Source of the DNA: Astrothelium macrocarpum
Lineage: Eukaryota > Ascomycota > Dothideomycetes > Trypetheliales > Trypetheliaceae
NCBI GenBank assembly: GCA_021030915.1
Contig: JAGEMR010000075.1
Span: forward strand, 86,173 to 150,172
Length of the DNA: 64,000 nucleotides
Reading direction: 5' to 3'
Below, piece by piece: positions 46,966-59,449 of the stretch. The position numbers were made by a program, and so were the translations under genes. The notes under the pieces are model-generated. The model was given only the letters and a program-made list of their open reading frames with translations. It had not been told where the DNA came from and ran no database searches. Position 1 is the first letter of the stretch. The number at the start of each line of letters is the position of its first letter.

Positions 46966-47736
46966 ATGTTTGGGCATGAAAATCAGTTCGGTGCACTATT
47001 TGAACAAGATGGGGAATTGTCAACCCCTGATACCGGGGTCAACCAAACCGCGGCTCTGGCATATTGGAGCTCTCAAACGGCCGATATTAATGGCATGCTT
47101 GGTGGCTATCCGCAAGTATCACGGATAGATCTTCAGGGCTCAGCCAACTTTCTTGCAAAGCTGCGCACACATTCAAGAGACTATCCAAAGACAAGGCGAC
47201 TTGGTAGGGTGGTCGACTGTGGTGCTGGCATTGGGCGGGTAACATTGGGATTCCTCTGCAAAGTCGCCGAAGTCGTGGACATTGTGGAGCCAGTCGAGAA
47301 GTTCATAGAGGAAATCAAAGAAGGAGAGCCATTTTCAAAAATTCGGGAGACCGGCCAGCTTGGAGATGTCTACACCCAAGGATTGGAGAGCTGGATGCCC
47401 GGTCACAAATACGATATGATTTGGAACCAATGGTGTCTCAGTCAGCTGACAGATAACCAAGTCATCGAATATCTCAAGCGCATCAGAAATTCTGTCAAAA
47501 CCGGCGGGTGGGTTGTTGTAAAGGAGAATATCACGACACATTCATTGGGGAAAGATGTCTTTGATGAGACAGACAGTTCTGTGACGCGAACGGACGAGAA
47601 GTTGAAAATTTTATTCAAACAGGCTGAATGGAGAGTTGTCGCAACAGAGCTTCAGCGTGGGTTTCCGAAGATACTATACTCGGTGCGCATGTATGCACTA
47701 CAGCCAGTGGTAGCTTCAGGTGATGAATTGAAATGA
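46966..47736 (+). CDS. Alpha-N-terminal protein methyltransferase (NTM1/Tae1 family)
   Basis: Intronless, 256 residues, normal for the family. It uses S-adenosylmethionine to methylate the N-terminal amino group of proteins carrying an X-Pro-Lys/Arg start after Met removal, such as ribosomal proteins. Motif I is VVDCGAGIGRVTLGFL (82-97) and the acidic end of motif II is VDIVEPV. The family block IWNQWCLSQLTD (152-163) is followed by VVVKENIT. The substrate-recognition N-terminus YWSSQTADINGMLGG matches the usual YWxxxxxTVxGMLGG. No signal peptide; cytosol and nucleus expected. Confidence 0.92.
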   Translation: MFGHENQFGALFEQDGELSTPDTGVNQTAALAYWSSQTADINGMLGGYPQVSRIDLQGSANFLAKLRTHSRDYPKTRRLGRVVDCGAGIGRVTLGFLCKVAEVVDIVEPVEKFIEEIKEGEPFSKIRETGQLGDVYTQGLESWMPGHKYDMIWNQWCLSQLTDNQVIEYLKRIRNSVKTGGWVVVKENITTHSLGKDVFDETDSSVTRTDEKLKILFKQAEWRVVATELQRGFPKILYSVRMYALQPVVASGDELK

Positions 47737-47984
47737 CTGCGGTGCACCTGATGATATTGATTAGCATAGAGCAATTACCTTCCATTATCCTATTGTGAAG
47801 GCAGAAGTGAGAGTCCTTCAGTTCAAGCTGATACCCCACTTTCCCTAAGTAGGTTAGCTTATTCAAGCTGGACCTGGGAGTTCTTCTGCCGTCAAAACCT
47901 TGGCTCCTTCGAAGCTTCGCACTATCAACTTCTCTCACTCTACCTTCAGCCAACAGCGCTTTTTACTACGATTTGTTCGACGCC

Positions 47985-49615
47985 ATGGCGCCCAAAAAAG
48001 CTGCTAAAACCAAGACTCCAGTAAAGGCGCGAAACAAGAAACGTGTAGTGGCAACTACAGCTGCCTCGACGCGTCCAAGGCGCGCCTCGACGACCATAGC
48101 AGACGCGCAATCCCTCCCGAAGAAAGCGAAGACAGGTATAATGTCTTTCCCAGTGCCTTGATCTTTTCGAAGCGCCTAACCTTGAGACTTAGAACCTAGC
48201 ACGAAGACTACATCGACCAAATCCAGAGACTCGAAGACTGTGACCCCAGCAAACACATCCAAACCACGTGGCCGCCCGCCGAAGATAGCGAAGAAGGAAC
48301 CCAATCACGGAGCGGAACAGGTCACTGAGAGCGAAGACGTAGCTGCGAAGCCGCTCACAAAGAAACGCGGTCGACCTTCAAACTCTACGGCCCCTACGTC
48401 GGCTCCTTCCAAAAAGACCACCAAGCCTAACATTGCAACATCTAGAGCTAAAACTGTTGAAACGCCTAAGTCTGAGTCTGGACCCAAGGACCATGATCAT
48501 CCTGCGCCTCGACGTGGTCGAGGTAGACCCAGCACCCAAAACTCAGCTCAAACTTCAACACAGACCAAAAAGGCACTGGCTGGCCGAAAGAAGCGATCTA
48601 CTACAACTAGAAACGATGATGAAGCAAAGGCTGACGGTCGAGTTGATACTGAAGAACCTGCTCCAAAGCGCCAGCGTGGTCGGCCATCCATGAAGTCTGT
48701 TGCTGCTGCTGGTGAGGATGATCAAGTTACTCAAGGAGACGCGTCATACTGGCTCATGAAAGCCGAGCCGGAGTCGCGCCTCGAGAAAGGGGTGGATGTT
48801 AAGTTCTCAATAGATGATCTTCAGGCGTTAAAAGAGCCAGAGCCTTGGAATGGTCAGGACATCTTGTGTACCCTGATAATGGATCTATTCGCTGACATGT
48901 TCAAATTTCAGGTGTCCGTAACCACGTAGCCAAGAACAACTTGAAAGCAATGAAGAAAGGAGAACAGGCCTTTTTCTACCATTCGAATTGCAAGACACCA
49001 GGGATTGTCGGGATAATGGAGATTGTTGATGAGGCTTCTCCCGACGAAAGTGCATTTGACGAGAAAGACCCGTACTATGACCCAAAAGCCAAGCGTGACA
49101 ACCCAAATGGTTGGGTCATCGTACGTGTGGAGTTTCGACAAAAGTTTGATACTCCTGTTACCTTGGAACAGCTCAAGAATCTTGCAAAGGACAATGAAGA
49201 AATTGCAGACATGCAGCTGCTAAAGCAATCCCGTCTAAGTGTTAGCAGAGTCTTGCCAGCCGAGTGGAACTTTATCTTGAAACAGGCAGGTGCCGATCCT
49301 ATTCAGGCTAAGATAGACGAACCCGGCGAAATATTTGAGCATCAGCCTCAAGTGAATGGAGAGGATGCGGAATCTGAATCGCTAATACTTGAACAATCAA
49401 ATCATGTATCGAAATCTGGGCCTCGCGCAACGTCTGTCCCTCCCACCGCCAGTGGTAAACTTGCCCCTCCAAAGAAGACAGGTTCTCGCGCTGGCTCTCG
49501 TGCTCGATCAGTACCACCCAATGCACCCACAGCTGAAACCGGTCCTGCTGGTCCACAAATCGAGACTCCAATTTCCCAGGCCATGGCTCTTGTCGCTGAG
49601 GAGCCAGAGATTTAA
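47985..49615 (+). CDS. EVE-domain / THYN1-like protein with AT-hooks
   Basis: Three exons, join(47985..48135, 48193..48852, 48912..49615), 504 residues. Splicing of the second intron restores WNGVRNHVAKNNL, a core EVE motif. The EVE domain spans about residues 235-395 (YWLMKAEPESR at its start, then GEQAFFYHSNCKTPGIVGI and DPKAKRDNPNGWVIV). EVE domains are related to PUA/YTH folds and bind modified bases; THYN1 is implicated in reading 5-hydroxymethylcytosine-like marks. The N-terminal 230 residues are Lys/Arg-rich with four AT-hook cores (RGRPPK, KRGRPS, RGRGRPS, QRGRPS), absent from the shorter animal THYN1, so a chromatin-bound protein is likely. The C-terminus is Ser/Pro-rich. Confidence 0.9.
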
Positions 49616-50443
49616 CTTTCTGAGAATGAACGGCGCAGTGTTAATGATGGACGACACAATCAATTCTACACTTGAGCACACAGTGATTCACAAACTCTAG
49701 CGGATCTTTCTTTTGTTGAACTTACGAGCTTCATGCCTGTAGCCTTTAGACGGCGTCCTCGCTTAATCACGGATCAGGCTTTCCCATTCCCTTTCATAAT
49801 AAACAAACTTCTTCTCTTTTGCGTGACATGTGGCTGTCCTTGAAGACAGTGGCATTGGTTTGCTATTAAGATCACGACGGTGCATAGAACGCATGGTTGC
49901 GTAGTTAGTAATGCACATATTTTCGGACTCTTAGCTAGCCGAATAGCGGTACACGAATCAGTCGATATCCTCCACCATCCGAAAGCACCAATTATGGTCC
50001 ACCTGTTGATCTAAGCCCCATGAAAAGATCAGCAAATCTCCACATGGGTGTGCTGCTAGCTTTCGTGGCTGAAGTAGTGGATACAGATATGACCAATGTT
50101 CGAGACCCTTTTGCGCCTCTGTCGCTGGATCGTCAATCCACCAACTCATGAAAGTAATGAACGCGAGCAACTCGGCACTAGATGGTCACAGTAACGCCTT
50201 CTTGAGTAAGTTTTGCCGGGCGTGTAGGTCTACCGGCAACATTCAAATGCGAGTACAATTATTCATAATGCCAATTCCGTGTAGATAACTTGGCCTGATT
50301 TACTTGGTTTTTTTTCTACCTTACCTGACTTAAAAATCAAAGATCCCCAGTGCTCTAACCCGCATTGGAATATTTTGTTTTGGTACCTGAGTATGTGAGG
50401 AGCCAAGCTTCAACTTGTCTCACTCTACAGAAATATTCACACT
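49616..50443. other. Intergenic with a possible gene remnant
   Basis: On the minus strand at 50170-49958 a 70-codon frame reads FITFMSWWIDDPATEAQKGL and LLIFSWGLDQQVDHNW, protein-like in composition. No start, partner exon or family can be given. It may be the tail of a lost gene. Confidence 0.3.
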
Positions 50444-52050
50444 ATGCCTCTTGTAGGCCGTGTTGTTAAGCTGGTTAGCTCGGGAATTGGATTAGGGACC
50501 GAAGCATATGCTGCCCACAAGCAGAGATCCAGATCACCTGGACCAGCTGGACAAGCCGACTCGAGTGAAGCTTCTGGAGCCACGTCAAATCGAGACCTAC
50601 CGCCTGGCTACGTTGATGTCTCTCACGAAGAAGCCGAACGTCTGATTGCCAATGGGCAAGCTGTGCCTGCCGATAGTTACGACAAGTTAGCACCTCCTGA
50701 TGCTAATCATCCGGCATATCGAAGAAATGCCGAAGAAGAAGAAGAAGATACAGAGTCTATTGATAACGATGAGCACGAATGGGAATTGGATGATACGGTG
50801 AATGAGCTGACTCCTCAAGATACGCCGCCAGCCTATGGAGACACACAAAATACGCAACATGTGGATGTCGACAGCCTCGTGAGAGCCTTTATGGAGGTAC
50901 ATCCACAAATGGGAACAACTAATAAGCTCCCTTGTCCGGTCATAATTCCACAGCGGCGACCAGGGTCAAAAGAAAGAGGCTTTGTGCGGGCGTATGCACC
51001 GGTACTGAACGATTGCGGTATCGATGAACAGACATTTATGGATTTTCACAAAACTTTTTACAAGAGTAGTCAAGTGGGTCCGCCCAGAAACGTTATTTGC
51101 AACCGCTGACTCTGACGCTTATCCAAAGGCATCTCCTTGGTTCAGCGTCATGTTTGTTGCTGGACACTTGGTTGGTTACATCCCTTCCGCAACTGCTATG
51201 GCTATATCGATACCCACGCAGTTCATTGCCGGCACTGCCATTGAGCTCCAGAGACGTCAGCGGACTAATTCGTTTCTTGATCAAATGAATGAAAAACTTT
51301 TCAAGCCACACGGGCTGTATGCTCTCATAATGTGCTACAATAATCAAGAGCAAAAACCAGGTGTTACCCATGGTTTCGTAGACATTAATCAGCAGATATC
51401 CAAGTCAATTGCTCAATACGATCACCCAGAGGGCGCGGGCAAGATGACGAAGATGAAGAATCAGCTCAGACCTCAATCTGGAATGACGTATGGGGAGGAA
51501 CAGATGGCAGAGGCGGCACAATTGATATATCCCAACTTGGACGATGCTGCAGACAAGGTTGACACCCAGACCAGTACTAAAGAGGTTTTGAAGAGCAAGC
51601 AAAAGTTTCTTGCGGATTATTACGATCGGAGGGCTCAAGCACAATATGTGAGTCTCTACTGTCGCCTGGATTTTTTCCTTGATCTTGGCTGAAGAGAATA
51701 TGGTCTGACCACAAGTACAATAGGCGTATGAAAATCCAGGATCTTCCCTATCTGTTCAACAAAAGCCTCAATTCGCTTCCCGTTTCTCTGATCCCAATCA
51801 TCCAGTCAACAGTGGTTCTCTAATTTCTCTGCTTACAGGCGGTAAGGTCAACCCTCGGGGGCTTCGGGAACAGCGGAGGCAGGAATACAGAAAGCGCACA
51901 GGAAGGAGCCCTCAGAGACGAGGTTTAATTTCCATGGTAAAGAGGAGGTTAAGACCAGGAGCACTTTATCTCATGATTACGAACTTGCCCACAGAGGAAG
52001 AATTGCAGCGTGCAAGAGACATGTTGGCCGCGGAGAAGTCGAGGAAATAG
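50444..52050 (+). CDS. Conserved-looking fungal protein of unknown function
   Basis: Three exons, join(50444..51073, 51129..51647, 51724..52050), 491 residues. Introns of 55 and 76 bp both leave phase 0. The N-terminus MPLVGRVVKLVSSGIGLGTE is followed by an acidic, disordered region (EEEEEDTESIDNDEHEWELD). The middle has a mildly hydrophobic segment, ASPWFSVMFVAGHLVGYIPS and on to IPTQFIAGTAIE. The C-terminus is basic (RGLREQRRQEYRKRTGRSPQ). I recall proteins with this start in many Pezizomycotina but no function. There is no signal peptide, and the hydrophobic stretch could be a membrane hairpin. It is the last gene before the second AT-rich block. Confidence 0.75.
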
Positions 52051-53325
52051 CTTGCAAAATTTCAGTATGTAGAATTTCACCATGTGTGCATTTCCATCCG
52101 AGTATCAGGCTGGAAATCAAATTCAAGCACAGTGGTGCCATGTATGCTGAAAAGGTACCTTGGATGTGACGCACCTGCTCCGGTTGCGGAACAGGATTGT
52201 ACCGTAGTACACTCGCGTGAAGGTTGGGCGTCCTCTCAGGCAGCCCCGCACGTCCGCACCCTCCGCACCACCAAATTTGTATGGGAATTTGGGATCAGCC
52301 AGGCCACATAAATCTGATGATTATTTTTTTTATTTATAATTCGTTCATTCGATAATTTGATTATTTGATTTTTTAATCTGATAATTTTGAAATTGATTTT
52401 TATGATGATGAGATTGAAATGATTTGAAATATTATTTCATTTTAATAAATTATTATTATTATTATTTTGAATTATGATAATTTTTTATAATATAATATTA
52501 TTCGAATTATTCATATAATTATTTATATAATAAAAAAGATTAAAAGAAATATTAAATTATATGATAATTCATTAAATTCAATTCATTATTACGATTTTTT
52601 ATAAATATTAATATTTATTATTATAAAAATTCTGAAAAAATATTTTTTTATGAAATCTGATATATATATTAATAAAATGATTGAATAAATTTAATAATAT
52701 TATAATATATTCGTGAATTTATTATTAATGAAAAAGAGATTAATTAAGATTGATTAAAATAAAAAAAAGATTCATATTTATTTTTGAATTAATAAATATA
52801 ATAATTAATAAATTAATTTAAAATATTATTGAATAATTAAAAAATATTATATTAAATTTTATGATAATTATATAATTATAATGATATAATATTCGATTAA
52901 TTAATTAATATATATTAATGAGAATAAAATAAATTGATATATTAAATTTTATTTTTATAATCGAATATCAAAAAAATCAAAAATAATTCAATATTATTTT
53001 TTTGAATATAAATGATATTATAATATTTTATCAATATATATATTAAATAGAATTCTGAATTATTTAATTTATAAAGATTTAATAATAATTTAAATATTCG
53101 TATATTAATTGAAAAAATTATTATTATTAAAATATTTTTTATTTAATTCTGATAATTTATTATCGAATTTGATATTAATAATAAATAATATTTTAATATA
53201 TTATAATAAAAAAATGATTAATTTGATTATAAAATAATTTAAAATAAAATTAATATATTTATTTTCATATTCATCTGATTTGAATTTAATTGAAAAATTT
53301 TTTTTTAATTTAAAATATTCATTCG
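52051..53325. other. Gene flank, then AT-rich decayed DNA
   Basis: 52,051-52,315 is normal-composition 3' flank. Composition drops at about 52,316, and the rest is AT-rich with no recognisable coding remnant. Probably an old decayed repeat. Confidence 0.45.
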
Positions 53326-53468
53326 TGTTAAGAATATGCAGGCTGAGAGGACAATATCCGCTTATTGTTCCTAATGAGGACTAGCGTCAGAAGAAGGATA
53401 TTTTATCCCTTCTCTTGTCTCTTCTTATCTGTAATTATTCAACGCACTAATTAGCGCATCAGCAAACA
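53326..53468 (+). repeat. 5' LTR of the Copia element
   Basis: 143 bp from TGTTAAGAATATGCAGGCTG to ATCAGCAAACA (TGTT...AACA ends). It is followed by ATAATTGGCAGTTCC, a possible primer-binding region. The LTR and the next 170 bp have nearly normal composition, unlike the interior. No matching 3' LTR lies in the window. Confidence 0.6.
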
Positions 53469-56400
53469 ATATAATTGGCAGTTCCTTCTATAATAATTCT
53501 ATAAACGTTATTCTGAATATCCTTACTTCCACTGCACCATTGAATGACCTGTAATCAACAGATTATAAACCCGGGTTTTGTAGAAGGCCATTCAGAACTG
53601 TAATCGTATCATAATATTATATGACGTCGTTCACTGTGAAGAGGCTTTTTTAATCTATTTATTCAGAAGATATAAAGATTGAAAGATATCACCGTCTTCT
53701 CCATCCGTTATATATACGAAATTTCAGATAATTTTAACGGAAATATTATTATCTTCTAAAGATATATTTAAATCGTAAAAAGAATATATCAAATTAATCA
53801 ATTTTGGAAAATTGAATTAATTGAATTCTAATTAAAAAAAACAGAATCTGAATATAATTCCAATATTAATGATCAAGAATTATTATCATTTTTTATTTTC
53901 TATTTTATTTATATAATTCGATTTTTAATTTTAATTATTTACGAATAATTCAGATTTTATTAATTATCTTTTAAATAATAATATCTGATTCCGTCAGATA
54001 AAAATGATTTGTCATTTTTTTAATCCGTATAAATCATAAAATATAATTCCAATAAATATTGAAATAATTTATTAATAAATAAATATATTGAATTATCAAT
54101 TCAATTTTATTCTTTAAAAATGCGAATTTTATGATTTTTTAATCAATTTTATTCGATTTTTTTATTGAATTCGAACAAAATTTCAATATAATATTATACT
54201 GAATTGGTTTTTATATATCAGAAAAGAATAATAAATATATCGCAGAATATGTTCAAATAAAAGAAATTTGAATAATATTCAAAAATAAATATAAAAAAAA
54301 ATTCCAAATCTTTATCAGACAATATCAGATTCAATATATAATTTATAAAATGGATGATATTATAATAATAAAAGAAATTTGGATATATTTAAATATTCTA
54401 TCAAAAAAAAATAATTATTATTGAATTAAATCATAAAATATATTTGATTCCGAAATATCAAATTTAATAATTATTATCAGTTTTATTTCTAAAATATAAT
54501 TTGATATAAAATATAATTAATATTTAAGATAAAACAGATATAAACGAGATATTTCAATTATTTTACGAAAAAGAGAATAATATAAAAATAGAAGATATAA
54601 TAATATTTATTAAACGAATTTTTAATAGATTATAATCCGTTCAAATGATATACTTCTTTTACGATCAGAAGAATCATTATATTAAGAATTATTCGAATCG
54701 TAAAATAATAAAATAAATTATCAAATCAAAAATTGGAATATATAAAATTATAAAAAAATAATCATCAAAATGAAGATTATCAAATTCTAATGATTTTAAA
54801 TTTTTTATTAAAAAATTATTTTTTAAAATTGAAAAATTCAAAAAAAAAAAGAAAGATTAAATCAAAATAGTATTATTATAAGACATATATTATTCAAAAA
54901 ATCTTTTTAATCTTTTTAATTATATTATTATCAATATTCCAAAATTTATCAAATAATGATAATTATAAAACGATAGAATTTATATAAATTATATAAATAA
55001 AAGATAAATTTTCATATATTTAATGAATATTTAATTTTTACGTTTTAATTCATATAATTGATAATAATTGATTTTTTAAAAGATTATTAATTATGATTTT
55101 AAAAAGATGAATTAAAATCGGTGAAAGATATTTTTCGTCAGAAAATATAAAAAATATAATTATATATGATAACGAAAATAATAAAATCATTTTATATATT
55201 TTATTTATATCTAATTTTAAAATCAATTTAATTTTTGGACGAAAATTTTATTATGATTATTATTTAATCGGTTTAATATCATTAATAATTTTTATTATTA
55301 TTGATCAAAAATAAGAATCAGTTTTTATAATAAAAATTCAAAATAGAATATATATTATATAAAAGATTCTAGGCCAATTATAAACAAAAATTTTTAAATA
55401 TTAAAATTAATATAATAAATTAATTATTTTCGTAATTAATCAAAATATTAATCAATTTCAGATAAAATATGAAATAATTTCATATTTTGATAAAAGATAA
55501 ATTGAAATATTATTTTGATACCGGAAATTTGGTCATTTTAAAAATTCAATTCTATATCAATTTTATAAAATGACTATTTTAAATAAAACGATTTTTATTA
55601 TAAATAAAAATATTTTATATGAGATTTATATTCATATCAAAATCAGAAGAATATAAAGAAAAATAACAGAAAAAAGGCCATTTATTTTCGAATTAATATT
55701 CATAAATATTTACGATTCCATCAAAAAGATTTATAATAATGAATGATATTTTTTATATATCATAAATAATTATTTTAGAAAATATTAGATTTTTTTATTA
55801 AAAATAAAAAATGAGATTATAAAAATTCTTCCGATCTGAAAATTGAAAATAGAATAAAAGACAGAATTTATATTGAAATTTATATATTTTAATAACGTAA
55901 AAAAATTGTTTAAAATAATAAAATAATGAAAAAAGGAATTTGATATGAATTCTAATCTAATAGAATCATATAATTCAATATAAAATGGATTTATTGAAAG
56001 AAATATCCAAATTTCAGAAAGAAATATAAAATCAATATTAAAAAAAGTCATTCTTTTAAACGAATTCTGATCTGAAATTTTAAAAATCGGAATATATATA
56101 CGGAATCGAATAATTATTAGATTAAAAATTGATAAATAAAGAATTTCATCAGAAAAAATTTTTTATAAAATTAAATTATTAATTGATTATATCCGAATTT
56201 GGAAATGTAAAATATATTTTTATATTGATCTAAAATTTTTATTTAAATAATCAGATAAATTTATGAATAAAAGAAAATTAGAAATATTTATTAATTATAA
56301 GAATGATATTATAAAATAATATAAAATATGGATATCTGATAAAAAAATAATGATCAAAATTTTAATAAATGATATACGATTTAATAAAAATGAAAGAATC

Positions 56401-56992
56401 ATATATAAAGATTTAAATATTCAAATTAATATCATTTTAAATATTATTCCAATCAGAAATTCAATAAAAAGATTATTAAAATCAGAAATTCAGAAATGTA
56501 TATTATTTTATATTAAAATTCCATTATAAAAAAAGATAAATAATAAATCAGTTAAAAGATTTTTAAAGATAAATTATAAAAAAATAATTAAAAATCTGAA
56601 TCAAAATATTATGAATAAAACGATATAAAAAGAATAGAAAATTTTCATCAATCAAAAAATTAGAAGAAATAAAAGATAAAAAGAGAATGATAATAAGAAT
56701 TTAAATTAATTTTAAATAAAGATATTTCAAATTTTATTTATAATTATTATAAAAATAGAATCAGATAATTCTATCAAAATTGATTGAATATTATTTATTA
56801 TTGAAATCAAAAAAATCTCTGAATTTAAAATATATGATGAAATTATCAATAATCCGGAATGGAAATATATATAAAAAAATATTATTAATAAAAAAAATAT
56901 AAATTTTTGTTATTAATAATATCTGAAAAATGATATTTTAATTAAAAGAATTAAATATTATCATTTTTAAATAAATATTCAAAATCAAATAT
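53326..56992 (+). mobile_element. Copia element, RIP-decayed, truncated at its 3' side
   Basis: The plus-strand broken frame gives, in Copia order, a gag-pre-integrase region near 55.2-55.55 kb (GRKFYYDYYLIGLIS) and integrase near 55.65-56.5 kb (GFIERNIQISERNIKSILKK, IYIRNR, DYIRIWKCKIYFYIDLKFLF). The start of the reverse transcriptase lies near 56.8 kb (YDEIINNPEWKYI). Integrase before RT is diagnostic of Ty1/Copia. The element ends where the Gypsy LTR begins at 56,993; its RT/RNase H half and 3' LTR are not present to the right. Confidence 0.8.
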
Positions 56993-57370
56993 TGTTGTGA
57001 CCACTGAGAGGGCTGTGTACACGTCCGTGTACCCGCCCGACCTCTGGCTCAGAAAGCTCGCGCTGTGAGCCAGGAGAGCCAACCTTTGATTCAGAGGGCT
57101 CATGTTATGAGTCAGAAGAGCCAACCTCTGATTCAGGAGTCTCCTGTTATAAGCCAGAAAATGTTGTAAATATATAGGAACGTAACGCGACTGTTATGGC
57201 CTCATTATATTCAAAATCATTTTTTAAATTAGTCTTTGATAATGTCTTTAGTAGAATTTTGAATTATCAAATCATATCATTTTTTATTAATTCAGTCCTT
57301 TATCAATTCATTTTAGAAGTCATTTTGATTTTAAATAGATTTGATTTTAAAAATATTTAGAATCATAATA
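56993..57370 (+). repeat. 5' LTR of Gypsy copy 1
   Basis: 378 bp starting TGTTGTGACCACTGAGAGGG. The outer (left) half keeps normal composition and contains 42-bp units built on CAGAAGAGCCAACCTCTGAT. The inner (right) half is decayed and ends AATCATAATA where the 3' LTR has GATCATAACA. Confidence 0.9.
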
Positions 57371-57399
57371 TGTTGAATATTTTTAAAATGAATTAATAA

Positions 57400-58321
57400 G
57401 AATAATCGCAGAATGGTGATAGATTATTTCAGATTAGAAGAAATTGATTTATATCACGATTTGACGGAAAAATCAGAAAATCTGACAATTTTTATGAAAA
57501 TTGTTTTAAAATGGAAGATTGATTTAATATCATTTAATTATATTTTATATTCGAAAATATTATAATGATCAATTAATCTTTTTTCGTAATTATATTTATG
57601 AAAGAAAGAATATTTTATTGAATCCGATCATATTTTATTAATTATATAATAGAGACTGAAGATCAGATGACCAATAGTATATTTTAAAATTTTGATATAT
57701 TCAAAAAAAAAATTATTAAAATATTCGGAATATTTAATCAATAAATAATAATTGAATAAATAATTCTGAATATCAAATAAAAAATTTCAATAGCAGATTA
57801 TATAATCAGATTTCAGAAATATATTTAATAAATTGAATGAAATGATGAAATGTTCTATTTCATATTTTATAAAGGATTTAAAAATAATATTAAAAATGAA
57901 TTAATATGTTATATAGATATCACAGACATTCTATCGTAATTAATGAAGATAATAATTGAATTAAACGATAAATTGTATATAAGGATTTTTAAAAAAAAAG
58001 GGGAATTGAAAATTAATTATAGAATGGAAAAATTTACGAATTTAGAATAACGATTACGGTGATCTGATGGATTTTAATTTTATCAAAAGAGAAAAAAAGA
58101 AGGATAATATCCGTCTAAAAAAAGAATTCAAAAATAAAAAATATTATTTTTATAAAAAAAAGGAATATTTCGTAAAAAATTGCCGATCCAAATTCAATAT
58201 GATACGGCGAAAAATCGTAATTATGAAAAGGGAAATCAATATGATTTTAATAAATGATCTGAATAAGAAAATTTTAATCGAAGGAATTATTCAAAAAATG
58301 TCCGATAAAAAAAATGAATGA
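57400..58321 (+). pseudogene. Gypsy copy 1 gag remnant
   Basis: Stop-broken frame. The last 84 codons are open and contain YYFYKKKEYFVKNCRSKF, a zinc knuckle (CxxCxxxxHxxxxC) in which two Cys appear as Tyr and the last Cys survives. Cys-to-Tyr is what G-to-A change on this strand produces, so it fits RIP. Confidence 0.6.
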
Positions 58322-59449
58322 TAATTCAATCAATAGAATAATAATAAAAAGAATAATCCATTTCCAATATCAAAAAATATATAAAAAACCCGTGAAAGAA
58401 TATATGAATATATAATATAATTAAATTAACGAATAATTCGAATTATAAAAAAATATTTTATGACCGAATTCATATTTCAATAATATATTGGAAAAACATT
58501 AAAATAATCGAATTATAAGAATCATTTTATAATTAAATTATATATGATTTTTAATTATTCAATATATATTATTATGATACAAATTTTTAAAGAATAATTT
58601 GAAATTTTTATGAAATTATTATTAGAAAATTTCAAAATATAAAAAAATATTTTATTTGATATAATCAATTCGAATCATAGATGATTGATTTTATCAGAAA
58701 AATATCGAAATTTAGAATATTAATTATCAGAATATTAAAAATATTAAAAAATGAAAAAAAATATTTAATAAAATCATATCACCGATATATAGAATTCATA
58801 ATATTCTGAATATTAAAAAATATAATAATGATAATATTATAATAAGAATTATAAAAGATATATGTATGATTAATAATAAAAGAATATATTTATAGACGAA
58901 AAAATAGAAAAAATCATATTTATAAATACGCCATTATTCAAAAAAAATGTTGAATATTTTTAAATAAATTTATCAATATAATTCATTTACGATTATTGGA
59001 TCAAAAATTATTTTTAAAAATAATTATTTATAAATAGAAATTATTCGAATCATAAAAAGAAATATTATTATTAATATAATAATATAAATTATGAAATTCA
59101 TATAATAAAAAAATTAACGTAATATGAATGATAATCGTGAGAAAATTATAATCTGATCAATTATTTTATTCACCGATGATAAAAAGGAAAATATATATTA
59201 ATCAATGAATGGTATTATAAAAACAGAAAAATCTATCCCTATTATAATAATTATAAAATAACGTAATATTCGTCCATATTTATAAAATAAATTATGATAA
59301 AAATACATTTATTATAAAAAAAAGATTTAGATTCTATATATAGAATGCGTATATAAATCTAAATATTATTCAGATATTCAATTATTTATTATATATTATA
59401 ATAATATTGAAAAAAAAAAAAAAAATTAAAATATTAATCGGTTCAGAAA

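Noticed and set aside
52084..52311. 75-codon frame after the last gene
   Set aside because: Overlaps 3' flank, no domain, ends where the AT-rich block starts.
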